From Annona cherimola (lineage: Eukaryota > Streptophyta > Magnoliopsida > Magnoliales > Annonaceae): a DNA stretch of 64,000 nt. The notes below the pieces were generated by a model, which worked only from the letters and a program-made list of their open reading frames with translations, was not told the DNA's origin and did no database searches. Shown one piece after another: positions 22,007 to 47,990 of this stretch. A program made the position numbers and the translations under genes. Within the stretch, counting starts at the first letter, position 1. Every line of letters begins with the position of its first letter. The stretch lies in contig CM059971.1 of assembly GCA_030490835.1 (NCBI GenBank), forward strand, positions 124,156,564 to 124,220,563, given 5' to 3'.

Positions 22007-23440
22007 ATAGAGTGAAGAAATTGGGTGAAAGTTTATTATTATGAATGGTAATAATTGTATTATAAATGTAAAAAAGTTGTATTATAAATTAAGAATGAAA
22101 AATCTCATATAACGCACATCCCTTTGGATCCTTTGAAACAACTCCTTACAAAATGTCAACTGGATTTCTCCAATGCCCTATGGAGCCGCGATTTTCTTGT
22201 GGTTGGGATTGTTACATGAAAAGTTGTCTTGTAGTAAACAATATTGTTATCAAAATAGGATCAATAATCAAACTGGATAAGTGTTTGGTTCGGTGCCAAT
22301 TGCTTGATTGTTCAATAAAAATTTGTTTAGAACGTAACATTAATGTAAATAATTATGATATTATACATTTTTATAATTTTTTGGTTGGTGTATATTTATA
22401 TTACATCTCAACACATATTACAATAAAACTTTAGAAAAATTCTTATAATTTTTTTTTAAAAATACTATAAATTCTCAACTATTGATGGAGAAATCACATA
22501 CTCTAAATATTAATAGAAAGACAAAGCTTTCAAATCGCAAATACGTGGATTCAAAAATTTTAATAATCTAAAATTACTTTTAGATATGCCACGTCTATGA
22601 TTATAAATGTATCTTAGGATTAGAAAAATTAATAATCATGCAAACCCAGCAATCCTAAATATTTTTATGAGTAAACCTTAAGAGATAACAATTCCAAATA
22701 TTCTTGATGAGTATAACCCTATTTTTTATATAATTGGTAGGTTAACCCTTGATAGTAATCATGCCTGTAATAAAGAAGATAAGACGGAAGTCATTCAATT
22801 AGGGAAGAGAAGAATACAGAGGAAAAAAAAAAAATTTCGTTCTCTCAGCTACATGAGCCGTGACGCCGTGTACGAAGGTTGTCTTCGTTCGAATCAGCCT
22901 TGTACGCAGCAATACTCGATTTCTTCAAGCGCCGCAACAAATTTTATTTTATACATGTAATTAAATTTTTTTATAGCATATAATCTATATTTAATTGCAT
23001 AAATATATATTTTAGCTACAATTATTTATATAGCTAATATAGCTATAAATACTCAGTTGTTTAATTTCAAGTGATTATATTTAGTTAAATGTAATAATTT
23101 TTTACATCAAATATAATAAAAAATAATGTTTACTGCAGTTATTGAAATTTAAATAAAATAGTAGTAAAATTTTGACCGAATTAATATACGATGTAGCTGC
23201 TTCGGGTACAAAATGCAACCAAATTAAAATTTATCTCTAAAAAATGTGACATATGAGTCGGCTGCTTTCTTATAGAATTGGCAGAATTCTTTTAATCTGA
23301 TTGCCGAACTGGATATTTATGTCGCATTCCATTTTAATTCTTTAATCTCAAAATCTTGCACCTTCATATGTGTGAAATGTATGGCACACGTGTGCCTAAA
23401 ATTTAGGATAATGCCATCAAAGTATTTTTGTTTTGTTTTG
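22007..23440. other. AT-rich intergenic, no gene seen
   Basis: Only short frames and AT-rich repeats (TTTATATAGCTAATATAGC and similar). Nothing assignable. Confidence 0.4.
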
Positions 23441-23690
23441 GCGTGTGTTTAGAAATTGTAAAATTTTCGGATAAAAAGTTTTTAAATTAATAGAAAATGA
23501 TGAGATAAAATAAGATAATGATAAGAAAAAAGTTAAAGTAAATAGATTAGTTATAAAGATAATTGTATAGAAATTATTAAAATAAAAAATTGTACAAAAA
23601 ATTTGAAGAAATGATTAAAAATAAAATAATTATAGTGAGTGAAGATTTTTAAATTAAAAATTTCAGTTTAACAAATTTTTGTTGTAAACA
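23441..23690. mobile_element. Tourist-like MITE, degraded
   Basis: It starts GCGTGTGTTTAGAAATTG and follows the family order: AAAATGATGAGATAAAATAA, AGTAAATAGATTAGTTATAA, AAATGATTAAAAATAAAATA, ending near AACAAATTTTTGTTGTAAAC. Non-coding; termini are worn. Confidence 0.5.
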
Positions 23691-24135
23691 AAAATGGCTG
23701 TGGCATTTTTTATTTTAAAGAGTCAACCAATCGGGCTGATTCTTCCCATCCACCAGCGGCTTACGCGATTCGCAAGGTATGTATAGTCCTTTATAAATAG
23801 GACGCGACTTCCTTTCTTGATTGGATGGGTTTAACTGGTCCGATTTTTATCACATTACTTACTCTAATAATTATTTTGAAGTAGTCGACATTTTAACAAT
23901 CAAATGGCTCTTGTTGTACAGCTTGATTTAAGGCCATATCATGCACAATTCAAGAGCTTAAATGACCGGAAGAAGGTTAAAATTTTTGATGATCTAATGT
24001 TTTATTATATTTTGCGCACATGTGGACTGGTTTCTGTAATATGGAATCTAATTATTTTTACAATTCAATCTTAAAATTAGAGGATTTAAAATGTAAATGA
24101 CGTTTTAGATATTCATAAGATTTTGATTGTATTTT

Positions 24136-25062
24136 TAATGCGTTGTGGGTAAATGGTCTAAAATGCAAAGAACTAAATTTTAGAGGATTTAAAATGTTAA
24201 TTCGTAAATTTTGAAATTTAAAATGCAAATATGCAAAGTTAAAGAGTTTAAAATGAAAATTTTCCAGCAAAGGGCATTTTATAATATTTTAATTATGTTT
24301 TTAAATTTCTATTAGGGCTGGGGTCTAAAATACAAAGAACCAACTTCATATGGTTTAAAAGGCTAATGCACAAATTCGAGATTTAAAATACAAATACGCA
24401 AATTTAGAAGGTTCCAAAGGCAAATTTTTCAAAAAAAAAAAAAAGGGATAAAATTGGGAATGGTAAAATTTATATCAAAAATTGAAAAAACTATTAAATT
24501 ATTTGGAGCACTCCCATAGATTGATAGAGTTTCTTTAGTTACGAATTAGTACTATGTTTTGCATATACATAGAATGACGTTTTTAATTTTTAAAATATCG
24601 AGCAATCTAAATCTATAGATTTATAATTTAAACTCCCGAAGTATAGCTATTTGTATTATAAATCTAAAAACTTTAGATATTCTATATTTTAAGCCTTGAC
24701 TCATAGTGGCATTTAAAACTACCAATGATCTATAAAAAATAACATAAAAACCCTGCAATATTTTTTTAAAAAGAGAAACCAAAATATGTATTAGAGATGA
24801 AAACATTGTCAAATCGTCTAAGGAGAAAATGGAGAAAACTTAAAACTCAAGTTTACAATAGAAAAGTTTTCTTTTTTCTAAAAAACAGTGGAGAACATTC
24901 ACATCATTTTTGCACAAATTAATGATAATTTTTAATGTCATTATAGGTCAAGGTCTAAAATGCAAAAAAATCTAACTTTTTAGAAATTAAAATATAAATG
25001 GCTAAACTTCAAGTTTAAAATGCAAATATATAAAGTTAAAGAATTTAAAATAAAAAAACCCT
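24136..25062. repeat. three imperfect copies of a ~120-bp unit
   Basis: Units at about 24150-24265, 24316-24430 and 24955-25062 share the order GGTCTAAAATGCAAAGAAC, then a TTTAAAATGCAAATATGCAA-type block, then AAGTTAAAGAGTTTAAAATG. The third copy directly precedes the LINE at 25110. It may be the remains of a tandem array or of one element. Function unknown. Confidence 0.5.
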
Positions 25063-25109
25063 GCATAATGAGGAGATTAGCGGTCGAGAATGCATTAAAC
25101 TGGCGTTTC

Positions 25110-25650
25110 GCTTTTTTTTTTTTTTTCGATGGAAAAGTTTTACCAGTTTCCGACCCGCAGTCACTGAGAACATTGGTCAGTAGGCTGGGAAGGAAACTCC
25201 AAAAAATGAACAAATTTCTAGCATTAGTAATACATACAGGAGATAGATCAGTCCATGAGCAAATTGGAAAGTCCCTTAGACAACGCATTATCAGCCAGAG
25301 AATGTGCAACCATATTTCCAGATCTGCAAACATGAGTGAAAGTGCAACTGCTGAATTTACTACTTTCATCTTTAATTTCCTCGACTAATCTGCCCACCGG
25401 AGCTCTAATATGACATTGACAGTTGAGAAATTTCATGAGCAGCAATGAGTCAGTTTCCAAAACAACGTTTTGAAAAGAGAATTGCTGAATCCATTTAATT
25501 GTTAATAGCATTCCTTTAGCCTCCAAAAATTACGGATCAGCCCACTGAAATTTCAATCCATAGCCGTGCCAGAAGAAATGAACAACGAGGCTCTTTGAAG
25601 CTTCAACACGCGCCCTCAATTTCCTATTCGACGCGCCCACGTGGCAGTGA
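25110..25650 (-). mobile_element. LINE fragment: RNase H domain and poly(A) tail
   Basis: Minus-strand frame 25526-25248 encodes an RNase H-like C-terminal domain of plant non-LTR retrotransposons: EAKGMLLTIKWI, NVVLETDSLLLMKFL, VEEIKDESSKF, then FTHVCRSGNMVAHSLADNAL. An in-frame stop precedes EAKG, and upstream residues to about 25650 appear to continue the domain. The 3' end is a poly(A) (T run at 25112-25126). The copy is 5'-truncated and dead. It lies about 750-1,290 bp upstream of the RABA1 start codon. Confidence 0.8.
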
Positions 25651-26332
25651 TTTTGCAGACTCACGGCATGTCCGCGCGACCGCATGAGCGTCGACCGTCC
25701 ATAACGGCGGCACAAGTGCCGCGTGAGCAAACTGGGGCAACCACTCCACCGTGTTCCGCTTCGGCGCTTCCTATATCCTCTCCTGTTCTTCCAGTCCTCT
25801 TTAGATTTGAGAAGCCGACCAACTTGAAGAGCGAAATGAGACGACCATGAACGGGGCACAATCTGGCCGTTTATTTAGTTGGCTACGAGCGTGCATCTAC
25901 TTGTAAGGGACCAGATGAATCGGATCACTCCCATATGAGTGATGAGTCTTATCCACAGGTAGATGCGGTTCACCCATCATTTCCGACTCGCGCAAGCCGA
26001 GCAAAATCCGTTCGATCAAAGGATCTTTTGCCCCAAAACATCCTCCTAATCTCGAGTAATTACAACTATCCACCAGAAATCCGCGTTAGAATTTAGAAGC
26101 CGTGTGTTGTGTTGGAATTTTCGGAAATACCAATTTTCGAGTCCCCTTGTACAAAGAACAGACAGCCGCAGGCTGAGGCCCGCACCTTCAAAAGGCGCGG
26201 CGTCTACGTTTTTATTTCTCTTTCGAATCCAGCGAAGCTTTTGGAGCTCTCTCTCCAAAAAAGAAAGAAGGAGAGGGAGAGAGAAACAGAAAGAGGAAGA
26301 GAGAGGAACCAGCCCCAGAAACCTCTTCTTAG

Positions 26333-40042
<13,710 letters not shown>

Positions 40043-40787
40043 GGCTCCAACCTCAACTGTTCTGCGAGAATGCAGTTCGGGCTGCATCTTGTGTAGGCCA
40101 ACATGGTTCTGTAACAGATTTTTTCTTCTTCTTTTTTTTTTCTTTTTTCTTTTTCCCTATTTTCCAGATAGAGAGTTTATTATTAGCGTCTTTGGAACAG
40201 AGCTGAGGTTTGATAGGATCAGGTTGTTGCATTTCATTGAATCGAGAATATTTCTCCCGTGATTTGGGTGTTGTATTTCTGCACCAGTTTTATTCGTATG
40301 AATCAAAAGGCCCTTCATTGATGATATCACTTAAACGTCAATTATCCGACAGGTTGGACAGGATTAGCTAAGCAGGCAGAAAATTTGTGTTCCGTGGGTG
40401 ACCTCGGCTACTATTTATCGATTGTTCGTTTGCATTATTTCTACTTTTATGTCCCACATCCTAATTTTTTGACAGAAGATTGGATACGTGCTCATTCGCT
40501 GATATTTTCATTTTACAATTGAAAAAAAAAAAAAAAAATCAACAAATCGATCCGACTAATGCAAAAGACAACATGAACCATTTTATGGAAAGGTTCAGCC
40601 TGTCTCTATATTTCAAAATTTCAACGGACCTGAAATCTTGGGAGATGAAACGAAAAGGGCCTGCATCATGCTATTGATATTTGGTAACGGCGGAACTTCG
40701 CAACCCACCCCTCCCCATTGAAGATGATCGACGAAGGTTCTGTGGGCCCTGCCTTGATGTGGCAATCATGCTTCATCTGCGAATTGC

Positions 40788-40828
40788 TGACGTCATCCGA
40801 GCTCCGCACCTAGAGAATGATGACGTCA
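40788..40828. promoter_or_regulatory. two palindromic TGACGTCA (bZIP-type) sites, 33 bp apart
   Basis: GCTGACGTCATC at 40788-40795 and GATGACGTCATC at 40821-40828 both contain the full 8-bp CRE/TGA-type palindrome bound by plant bZIP factors. They sit in a GC-richer island (about 40680-41170) between the 3' ends of RABA1 and the WRKY gene, where no gene start is obvious. They could belong to an unannotated transcript or be coincidental. Confidence 0.5.
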
Positions 40829-42082
40829 TCTGTCCACATGAATCATGTGGGCATCATGGACTCATGGAGCCGGAGTTGTTCGTGTCTGAGATTCGTCGAT
40901 TTCAAGCGCGATGGTCGAAGTTATCCGCTCGCAACTCACAGAGAATTTCTATCTATGAAATATGGAAAATAGCAAAATTTACGGTCTGGATGGAAACGGT
41001 CCAGGAACCGGCGCATGCGTGGTTAGCGAATATTACAGCTCAGACACGTTTGACTTGCGCGTTATTCCCCAGTTCTAACACACGTTGCTGATCCATGCTC
41101 CTCCCACGTTTCATTTTCTTTAATCCGTTCTCTAGTGGCCCACATTCTACCCAAACCAACGGCTCAAGCACTAGTTTTTTAGTCGATGAGAAAGGAAGGA
41201 TATTTATATTCCGTTCAAACGACAACGTCTTTTAATGCATATACAGTTGCCTTCATAAGTTAATATTTATTGCACAAAATTGATTTATCAAATGCTACAC
41301 CTAATCCATATAATTAAGATAACGAAACAGTAGTACATTTGCTAAGGGATGACTCTTGGTTAGCTAGTCTGATTTTTCAAACATTAAGCTTCCGTAAATC
41401 ATTCTCTTCCACCAATCCAACAGCATGAAGTGATGTCAAGCCTGGGACGTAGAAGAGCTTGATGCATTTAAAGATTCCACATTCAGAGACGAACATGATC
41501 CTCACCCTATAAATTTCCAATCCTTGTCGTCTTCCATGGAGTAAACGGGAAATAAAACGCACATTCTTCCGAAAGAGAAAAAAATAAAAATTGAATGTGC
41601 TCCAGCTAATCAATTCGTAATATTGCCTTTATAAAAAAAAATTTAGCATTGTCTCGTGATATGTCATTGGAAAATTTGTTGGTCTTTGTTTACTGTAGAA
41701 TACATTATTCTTAAACTCTTTTTTTCTTCATTTTCCGCGATCCAACAGGGCCTGGAATTTCATTCAACAAATGCTTTGGCGTTATTAAGGAACAGTGGAT
41801 AAGAAGCAAAGCCGTGGTTAATCAAAGTAATTATGCTAATTACAAGGAGATTAAGACAGACTTGGAAGCAACCCTCCAAAAGAATTCTATTTTTTAAAAA
41901 AAGCCCACCTTTTGTCTTCTGCCGCACGATACGCACCCCACTGGTTGGTTTGTCTTCGCCCGGCCCGTCCTCGTAGACACAGACAAATACAGAAGGCCCC
42001 GAAAAAAAAAAAAAAAAAAAAAAAGAAACAAAGAAAAAACAGAAGCGACCAAGAGAGAAATTAGCTCACGGAGCGGACTACC
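40829..42082. other. convergent intergenic region, no gene recognised
   Basis: Lies between the 3' ends of RABA1 (+) and WRKY (-). The GC-richer part up to 41170 is partly open in several frames. A minus frame at 41613-41377 has a protein-like stretch (KLFYVPGLTSLHAVGLVEEN), but I cannot place it. A poly(A) run lies at 42002-42024. Confidence 0.35.
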
Positions 42083-44212
42083 TCAACCCGTGCTCCCGCA
42101 CCAGGGTGCGGCCGCCAGGCCACATTGTCGGCTCTGGCCCTCCGATTCGCATAGCCCGCGGCGGAAGACCACGGAGCATTCGGGCAGCTCCCCCAGATCG
42201 GCAAACAGTTTCTCGTCCTCCTCGCGCATGGGAAAGAGCAGGCCCGCCGCAGCCACGTCAGAGTCGCCGTCCGCATAGATGGGGCTCTCGAGGACCGCCA
42301 TCTCTGTTGGAGAGGAGGGCACGTCGGCGAACCAGGCGAAGTCTTCGGGGAGGAGGGGGGAGTGGTTCTCAAGGTCGGGGAATTTCTCATCGGGCTCGGG
42401 CTCGGGCGCGGTGGAGAGCTTTGGTTCCTGGGGCGGGAGTCTCGGCGCGGCAGAACTGGGATTGCTAGCGTTGCCGTTGCTGTTGCGAGGGGTGGGCCAG
42501 GGGTGGTTATGTTCGCAGGCGTAGGTGACCACCAGCATGGTGGGGTCCACGCGGCTGCGCTCCACTTGCTTCCGGGCCGGGCAGCCCTTGGAGCTACTGC
42601 ATCGGTAGTATCCCCTGCAACCATGTTTTTATCAGTCAGCCGCATGATCGGATCCAACCATGACGTCGAGTGGGCCCGCGTGTTGGCTAGCTACACGCGC
42701 GGCGCATTGTAGCCGAGGCAGGCAGTGCCGGCTACGATGTGCTGGAGGCGGCTGCACGTTCTTTTGGGTTTTTTTTTTTTTTGATATTTTCATATCGTAG
42801 CACCAAAATGGTTAGAAGGGTTGCTTAATTAGAGCGTTTGAATAGAGGAATTTACAAATGCAGTTTTTACGCACCATAATTGAGGATGAAAATGACTTTG
42901 GAATGAAGTAAACAAGAAATGTTAATGCAATAACTCACATTTATGGTAAAACCCTTTTAAAATATTTATAATTTTAGCCATGGTCTCTGCACCATAAAAA
43001 ACATACGTAGGAATCGAAGGCAATCGAAATTTCTCTATGACTTCATCAGCCTACTTCAATATTGGTTTCCCCCTTTTCATCTACTAAAACAAAATAACTT
43101 GAACTTTTTTCGTTCTCAATCTTCCGAACATAATTTCCTTAGCTTTTTTCATTTTCAATCTTCCCAACATAATTTCTCCTTTTCACATTACACAATAATC
43201 TTTTCTTCATTTAATCTCCCTCCCATTTAGACACTCCGAGATATACTCTGTCTATGCGAGAAGGGAGGAGACTGGATAGGATGCGTATTTTAGCAAGATT
43301 CGCTAAACTGTATTGTTGTGCCACATGACTCAGAGACGAGAAAACAAAGGGGAAGCTGTAAACAGTATTTCTAAGATTGGGGTGCGGCGGGGATGACGTG
43401 GACATTGGGCGCATGGGAGCAATTTTACTGGCCAGATCCGTTAGGACAAGAGTCGTGTCATAATTCGTAAAAGGCGGCCGAACTCAGAACATCGGCCCCT
43501 ACCGTACGGCGCATTTTAGCACAAAAAGCGTGCGCACGTCGCAAATCCAACCGTGATCGGCTGGCGCCCGCGTAATTGGACTGCAGCTTGCCAGGCTTGC
43601 ATTTCGGTAATCAACAGTAGTAATCTGAGAGCGGTTCTCAATTTCTCATCCATTTTATTGAGCATGATACTTGATAGCCGGCCGATCGATTCATTCCGAT
43701 CAGAGGGTTAAATTACGCCGCGGCGCGATCCAAAACCTACGGCGCATATTAGAGAGCGTCGAATGCTCTGCTTACCTGGGATATGGAGATCCTTTGATCG
43801 GCTTCTGACCGTACTTCCTCCATGCCCATGAATCGGACGGCGGCGCTCCCTCCCCTTTCGCCCGCGATCCCTCCACGTCAGCGATCGGTATGGACACCAC
43901 CCGCTTCTGTACGGCTTTCCTACTGAAAACCGAAAGAGATTTCAGCTTCACTAAGCTCGAATTCTCTGAAACTTCCAAAGTGAAAAAAGAAGAAGAATAA
44001 GAAGAAAATCAGAGCACGAATTCTCACCGCGATCTGACGCTTCCGGCGAAAGCGGAATCAGGATCAGCTGCTGACCTCCGTTTAGGCGTCGACGACGGCG
44101 ATGTGTCGTTCATCTTGGCGCCGAAGGCGGTGTTTCCGGCGTCGTTTTCGGGCCGAATTCCGGGCTCCTCTGGCTCGCTGATGAAAGGGCTGTTGAATCG
44201 ACTACTGCTCAT
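42083..44212 (-). CDS. WRKY transcription factor, group IIe (WRKY65/69-like)
   Basis: Three minus-strand exons: 44212-44028, 43922-43776 and 42614-42083. Both introns interrupt Arg codons in phase 2 (Arg62 and Arg111); the second is the conserved WRKY-domain intron after PYPR. The product has 287 residues. WRKYGQK is at 96-102. The zinc finger is C116-X5-C122-X23-H146-X1-H148 (C2H2 type), preceded by [15 protein letters not shown], typical of IIe members such as Arabidopsis WRKY65 and WRKY69. The C-terminal third is acidic and Pro-rich ([24 protein letters not shown]), fitting an activation region. It is a nuclear factor that binds W-boxes (TTGACC/T). Targets cannot be told from here. The leader holds a candidate overlapping uORF. 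Exon 3 is very GC-rich, which explains long spurious antisense frames. Confidence 0.93.
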
Positions 44213-44360
44213 GGCGGATCGGAAGCGATCCTAGTCGGGATCGAGTTAAATGGAGAATTAAATCCTGGCCGTTGGCTGTTGATGGCTGCACAACCTCTCC
44301 TTCCTTGAATGCTTTGAAGAGAGGGAGGAAGAGAGGTTGTATTTCTACACGAGCCGGCAT
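44202..44360 (-). promoter_or_regulatory. candidate uORF overlapping the WRKY start codon
   Basis: An ATG at 44360 opens a 52-codon frame that ends with TAG at 44202, 11 nt inside the WRKY coding sequence and out of frame with it. Its -3 base is A, a favourable context. If transcription starts 25-30 nt after the TATA at 44403-44413, this ATG is the first in the mRNA, and ribosomes starting there could not reinitiate downstream at the main ATG. No peptide family is recognised. Confidence 0.45.
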
Positions 44361-44402
44361 TTTATTTTAAGGGCGGGCGTCGGCATTTTGACAGATGGGA
44401 CC

Positions 44403-44413
44403 TTTTTTATATA
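44403..44413 (-). promoter_or_regulatory. candidate TATA box of the WRKY gene
   Basis: TATATAAAAAA on the minus strand, about 190 bp upstream of the ATG at 44212, predicts a leader near 165 nt. A pyrimidine-rich stretch (CTCTCTTCCTCCCTCTC) follows in the leader. Confidence 0.45.
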
Positions 44414-46718
44414 TTTTTTCGCTGTCGAGTTTTTTAAAGTTGAGGATTAGGGACGGGACGTGCGAGCGAAAACAACCCTGTAAAAAGAAAAAGAGTCTTT
44501 TCGAATGAAATCGGGTGTAATTTGCAGTTTCTTGAATTTTACAATTCTTATTTTTTAAAAAAGATCCAATCCATTTACTGAGTTTAAAATGATTTGTTTC
44601 GCCTACATACAAAAATCGGTTCAAATGAAAATTTTTATAATTTGTAATTTTCAAATAAAAATATAAATAACCTCAAGCAATTGCACTTACTGTTGATTAT
44701 ATACAAATTTAATTGAAATAATTTTTCAAGTCATAGAAATATCGGTGGAAGAAAATTTGATGGATGGCTTGGATATTAAAAAGAAATAAAAAAACATTTT
44801 AAAACTCAAGGGGTTGCAAATTGCACCCCCTGTCATGGGAGAATAGCCCAAAGAATTTGTTTTAAACGTGGAGGATCCATACACACCCACACCCACGCGT
44901 TCCACACGTGGCAAATCTGAACCATCTGAATACTAATCTCTGTTTGAAGTTTTGACAAATTGGGGTTAAATTTTGCTATTGGACGGTTTGAATTGGGATA
45001 GATGAGTGGGTTTTGAGAGAGCGTGATGGGACAGTGCTGGATAGGATGGCGGGCGAAAGGCCGCACATCGACCAACATCGCCTGAGGTTGGAAATGGACG
45101 GTTCTGATTTTTTTTTTTTTTTGTATATACATTTCCTCAATCTCTCTCTGATGAGCACCATCATCTCATTAACCTATGAGATCACGTGCCTTTTTCGCGG
45201 CTTATGCTTTTGCCGGCATACGCCACAAAATGCTGCCCCCTTCGGCTCATGCGGGTCCGGGGCTCACTGTTCCTGCCACAGCCAACAGGCTATTTTTTTT
45301 TGTCATACGCCCACCGCAAAATGTCATGGACAGGTTGATCGCACGTGTCTGCTGATTTGACATGATTGCATGCGTCCTTGGACTTTTTCTTTTATTATTA
45401 ATTTTTTTTTTAAAAAAAGAGATTTCCATCCCATATGTATTACCCATATCATTTACCAAATAGCTACACATTCATATATTGAAAAGCAGACATAAATGCT
45501 TGAACTGATATTTATTATTGAGTAAATAAAGATAAATTAAATATAATTATCGACCAAAAAAAAAAAAGAAAATTGAGAGTGACTGAAATAAGTACATACG
45601 ATGTACCAGGAGGAAAAAAGGGGGAAAAGTGAAGCAGGGAACTTCCTCCCTTTTTAATCACCTATCCTACAATTAATGGATAAGGCTCATAACTGCACTG
45701 TTTTTTTTATATGTTAACATCGTCTGAATCGTGCAGGCAGTTATAGATTCTATGCAATGCCAGGCCACGACCATATCGCCTTGCAGACAAGCAGCTTTTT
45801 TTTTTTTTTTTTTTTCCAACGGAGACTGAATTTAAAAAATATTTCACTACATAATTATTATGTTAATTGCACTTAAGAATGGGCAAGTAGCCCAAAATCC
45901 AACTTTCTTTTGCATCATTAATTTGTTTTAATTCATGGTTATTTTAATGAAGTTGGTTCAGCATGTTGGAAAGATGGAATTTATTTGCTATGTGGATTTT
46001 ATCTTATTGTATTTTTTTATTAGTACTTATATTTTTAATCATCATTTATCTGATATTAATATATGCATCTCTGAACCGTGAGAGTCTTTAGCATAAACCT
46101 CACATGCATGCCCTTAATTAGAATTTTGTTGAAACATCAAACTGGCGGTAGATAAGATGAATATTCCAGTATTGTGGATTATTTAGACAAATTTAAATTA
46201 AAATTGCTTATAATTATGGGGTTGAAGATTCCGTTATATACAAAGAGATTAAATAAACATGATACGATTTTTTATTAATTGCCAGAACTGCCTTCAGAAA
46301 CTTCGTCAAGAAGAAACTCCATTCAATCAGCCAAACCTCCCAAACCGTTGTTCATCATGTTCTGAAAAATGAAGGCAGCTCATATGACTGGGAGGCACGT
46401 TCAAACCATCCAGTCTTGTCACATATAATAGTAGCACTCTCATTAATAATCATTAAATTCATAGTTTGCGATGGCCACGTACGAAACCCCAGCACACACT
46501 TTATTAATTTTAACATATATATATATTTAAGGTCACTTTAGCAGATTACATACTCTAGATCTAAGGTTATCAGTTTTATATTATGACATCGTACGACATT
46601 TTCTGTAAAATCTTTAATCATCTTTGTTCTTATATTTCAAATTAAACATGTTATTCAGAGAAATAAAAAGGGTTCAGTCATTTTTATTGAACTAAAAAAT
46701 TAACTAAAATATATAAAG
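44414..46718. other. intergenic, no gene seen
   Basis: WRKY upstream region, then AT-rich DNA. Scattered short frames show no domain. Poly(T) runs at about 45109-45122 and 45796-45816 may mark retroelement tails. Confidence 0.4.
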
Positions 46719-47047
46719 GCACTGTGTGGCAAGAGAGGTGGGGACGGAAGCAAATTTTCCACCTTTCTCCCGTACATTTTTGAATAAATAATTTGACATT
46801 TTAACTACTCAACCACCTTCATTCTTTCATTTTTACATCTATATTTCAATTATTTTATCACACAACTATAATATTTATTTTTATTTTACCTCTATCATAT
46901 CTTCATCTTTACATCTATATTTCAATTATTTTATCACATAACTGTAATATTTATTTTTATTTTACCTCAAACATATCATATCATTCTCACATTTTTCAAA
47001 AACTTAATTTCTCATCTCATCATTACGAACTTTACCAAACGATCCTA
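46719..47047. mobile_element. MITE-like element with 76-bp internal tandem duplication
   Basis: Ends are CACTGTGTGGCAAG and TTTACCAAACGATCC, a loose inverted match. Inside, ACATCTATATTTCAATTATT recurs at 46835 and 46911 (period 76 bp), each followed by AATATTTATTTTTATTTTAC. Similar interiors occur at 61190-61453 and 62165-62391, so these three form a second MITE-like group. Confidence 0.5.
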
Positions 47048-47068
47048 AAGTTAAAAACATAGCTAACT

Positions 47069-47335
47069 TTTTTTATGGTGAAAAGGTATTCATTACTAAG
47101 AAGATTCTATGTACGAGTGATTGACAATAAAGGCTAATGGCCTTCCCCATCAAGATTTTACATCATCTTGCATGGAAGATGCATGTCTAGCCAAAACGTC
47201 AGCAACCCAGTTCCCAGTGCGCATAACATTGAGGAATTCAATTGCTTTGATTGAGTGTGCTAATGTCTTGATATCTTGTATTAGAATCTCTATCATTCCA
47301 CTTGCAAAGAACCCCATACAAAAATAATGCAAGTC
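47069..47335 (-). mobile_element. LINE RNase H tail
   Basis: Minus-strand frame 47332-47150 ends IEFLNVMRTGNWVADVLARH, the typical last helix and 'GN.VAD.LAR' motif of plant LINE RNase H domains. The 3' end is a short poly(A) (T run near 47069-47074). Only the last ~60 codons survive. Confidence 0.7.
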
Positions 47336-47465
47336 ATGGAATAAGATAATTGTTATTCTCCTTATTAAATATAAGATGATAAAGTAATGGATAAATTTAA
47401 TTTGATAAAATAACCAAGATATAACTCAAACTAAATTTTTCTACTAAAATAGATTGGGCCAAGCA

Positions 47466-47990
47466 GTTCCATGTAACTCCCTTCATTTTTGATATTTTGA
47501 TGTTTAATGAAAAATTCAATCCATTTATTGTATTTAATATAATTTGTTTAGTTAGAACAACAAATTTCATCAAAATTCAATATGTGCAAAGGCTAAATTT
47601 TCTCAAAAATATGTATGTTTATGTCTAAATTAAGAAAAATGCCTAAATTCATTCACACATATATTAGAATGTAATAATATTTTATAGAATTATTTATCAA
47701 CATTTTTATAATATTTTATATGGTTTAAATATTAACAATACTACTTAAAATTTGATATTTAATATTAAATTATTTTATTATATTGATACTACGCATTTGT
47801 ATTAATTACATTGATTTTATACATTTGTAAATGCGGCCCATATTTAGTGATACTAGACAAATAAAAAGATTTTCATAATAATATAAATAATGTAAATACA
47901 ATGGATGGAGTTAATTTTCCATCAATCATCTAAAGTTTAAAAATAGATGAAATTACATAGAAGAGATGTTTTATAAAGCGCTCTTAAAAA
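47466..47990. mobile_element. long-TIR element family 1, copy 1
   Basis: Homologous in order to 52760-53256 and 54250-54655: GAAAAATTCAATCCATTTAT, TCAAAAATATGTATGTTTAT, TTAGAATGTAATAATATTTT, TACTTAAAATTTGATATTTA, CATCAATCATCTAAAG. The two ends are inverted copies of each other for about 80 bp (TGATGATTGATGGAAAATT-type arms). Non-coding; a MULE-type or foldback MITE is likely. Confidence 0.6.

Noticed and set aside
25020..25388. 122-codon plus-strand ORF
   Set aside because: Antisense to the LINE RNase H fragment and its poly(A).
40681..41091. 136-codon plus-strand ORF
   Set aside because: No recognisable domain, no TATA, lies in a convergent intergenic region; may be chance in a GC-richer island.
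41377..41613. 78-codon minus-strand ORF with a protein-like stretch (YVPGLTSLHAVGLVEEN)
   Set aside because: Looks partly coding but I could not identify a family, start or splice partner; not strong enough to list as a gene.
42090..42712. Several plus-strand ORFs up to 120 codons
   Set aside because: Shadows of the GC-rich WRKY exon 3; composition of Arg/Gly/Pro only.
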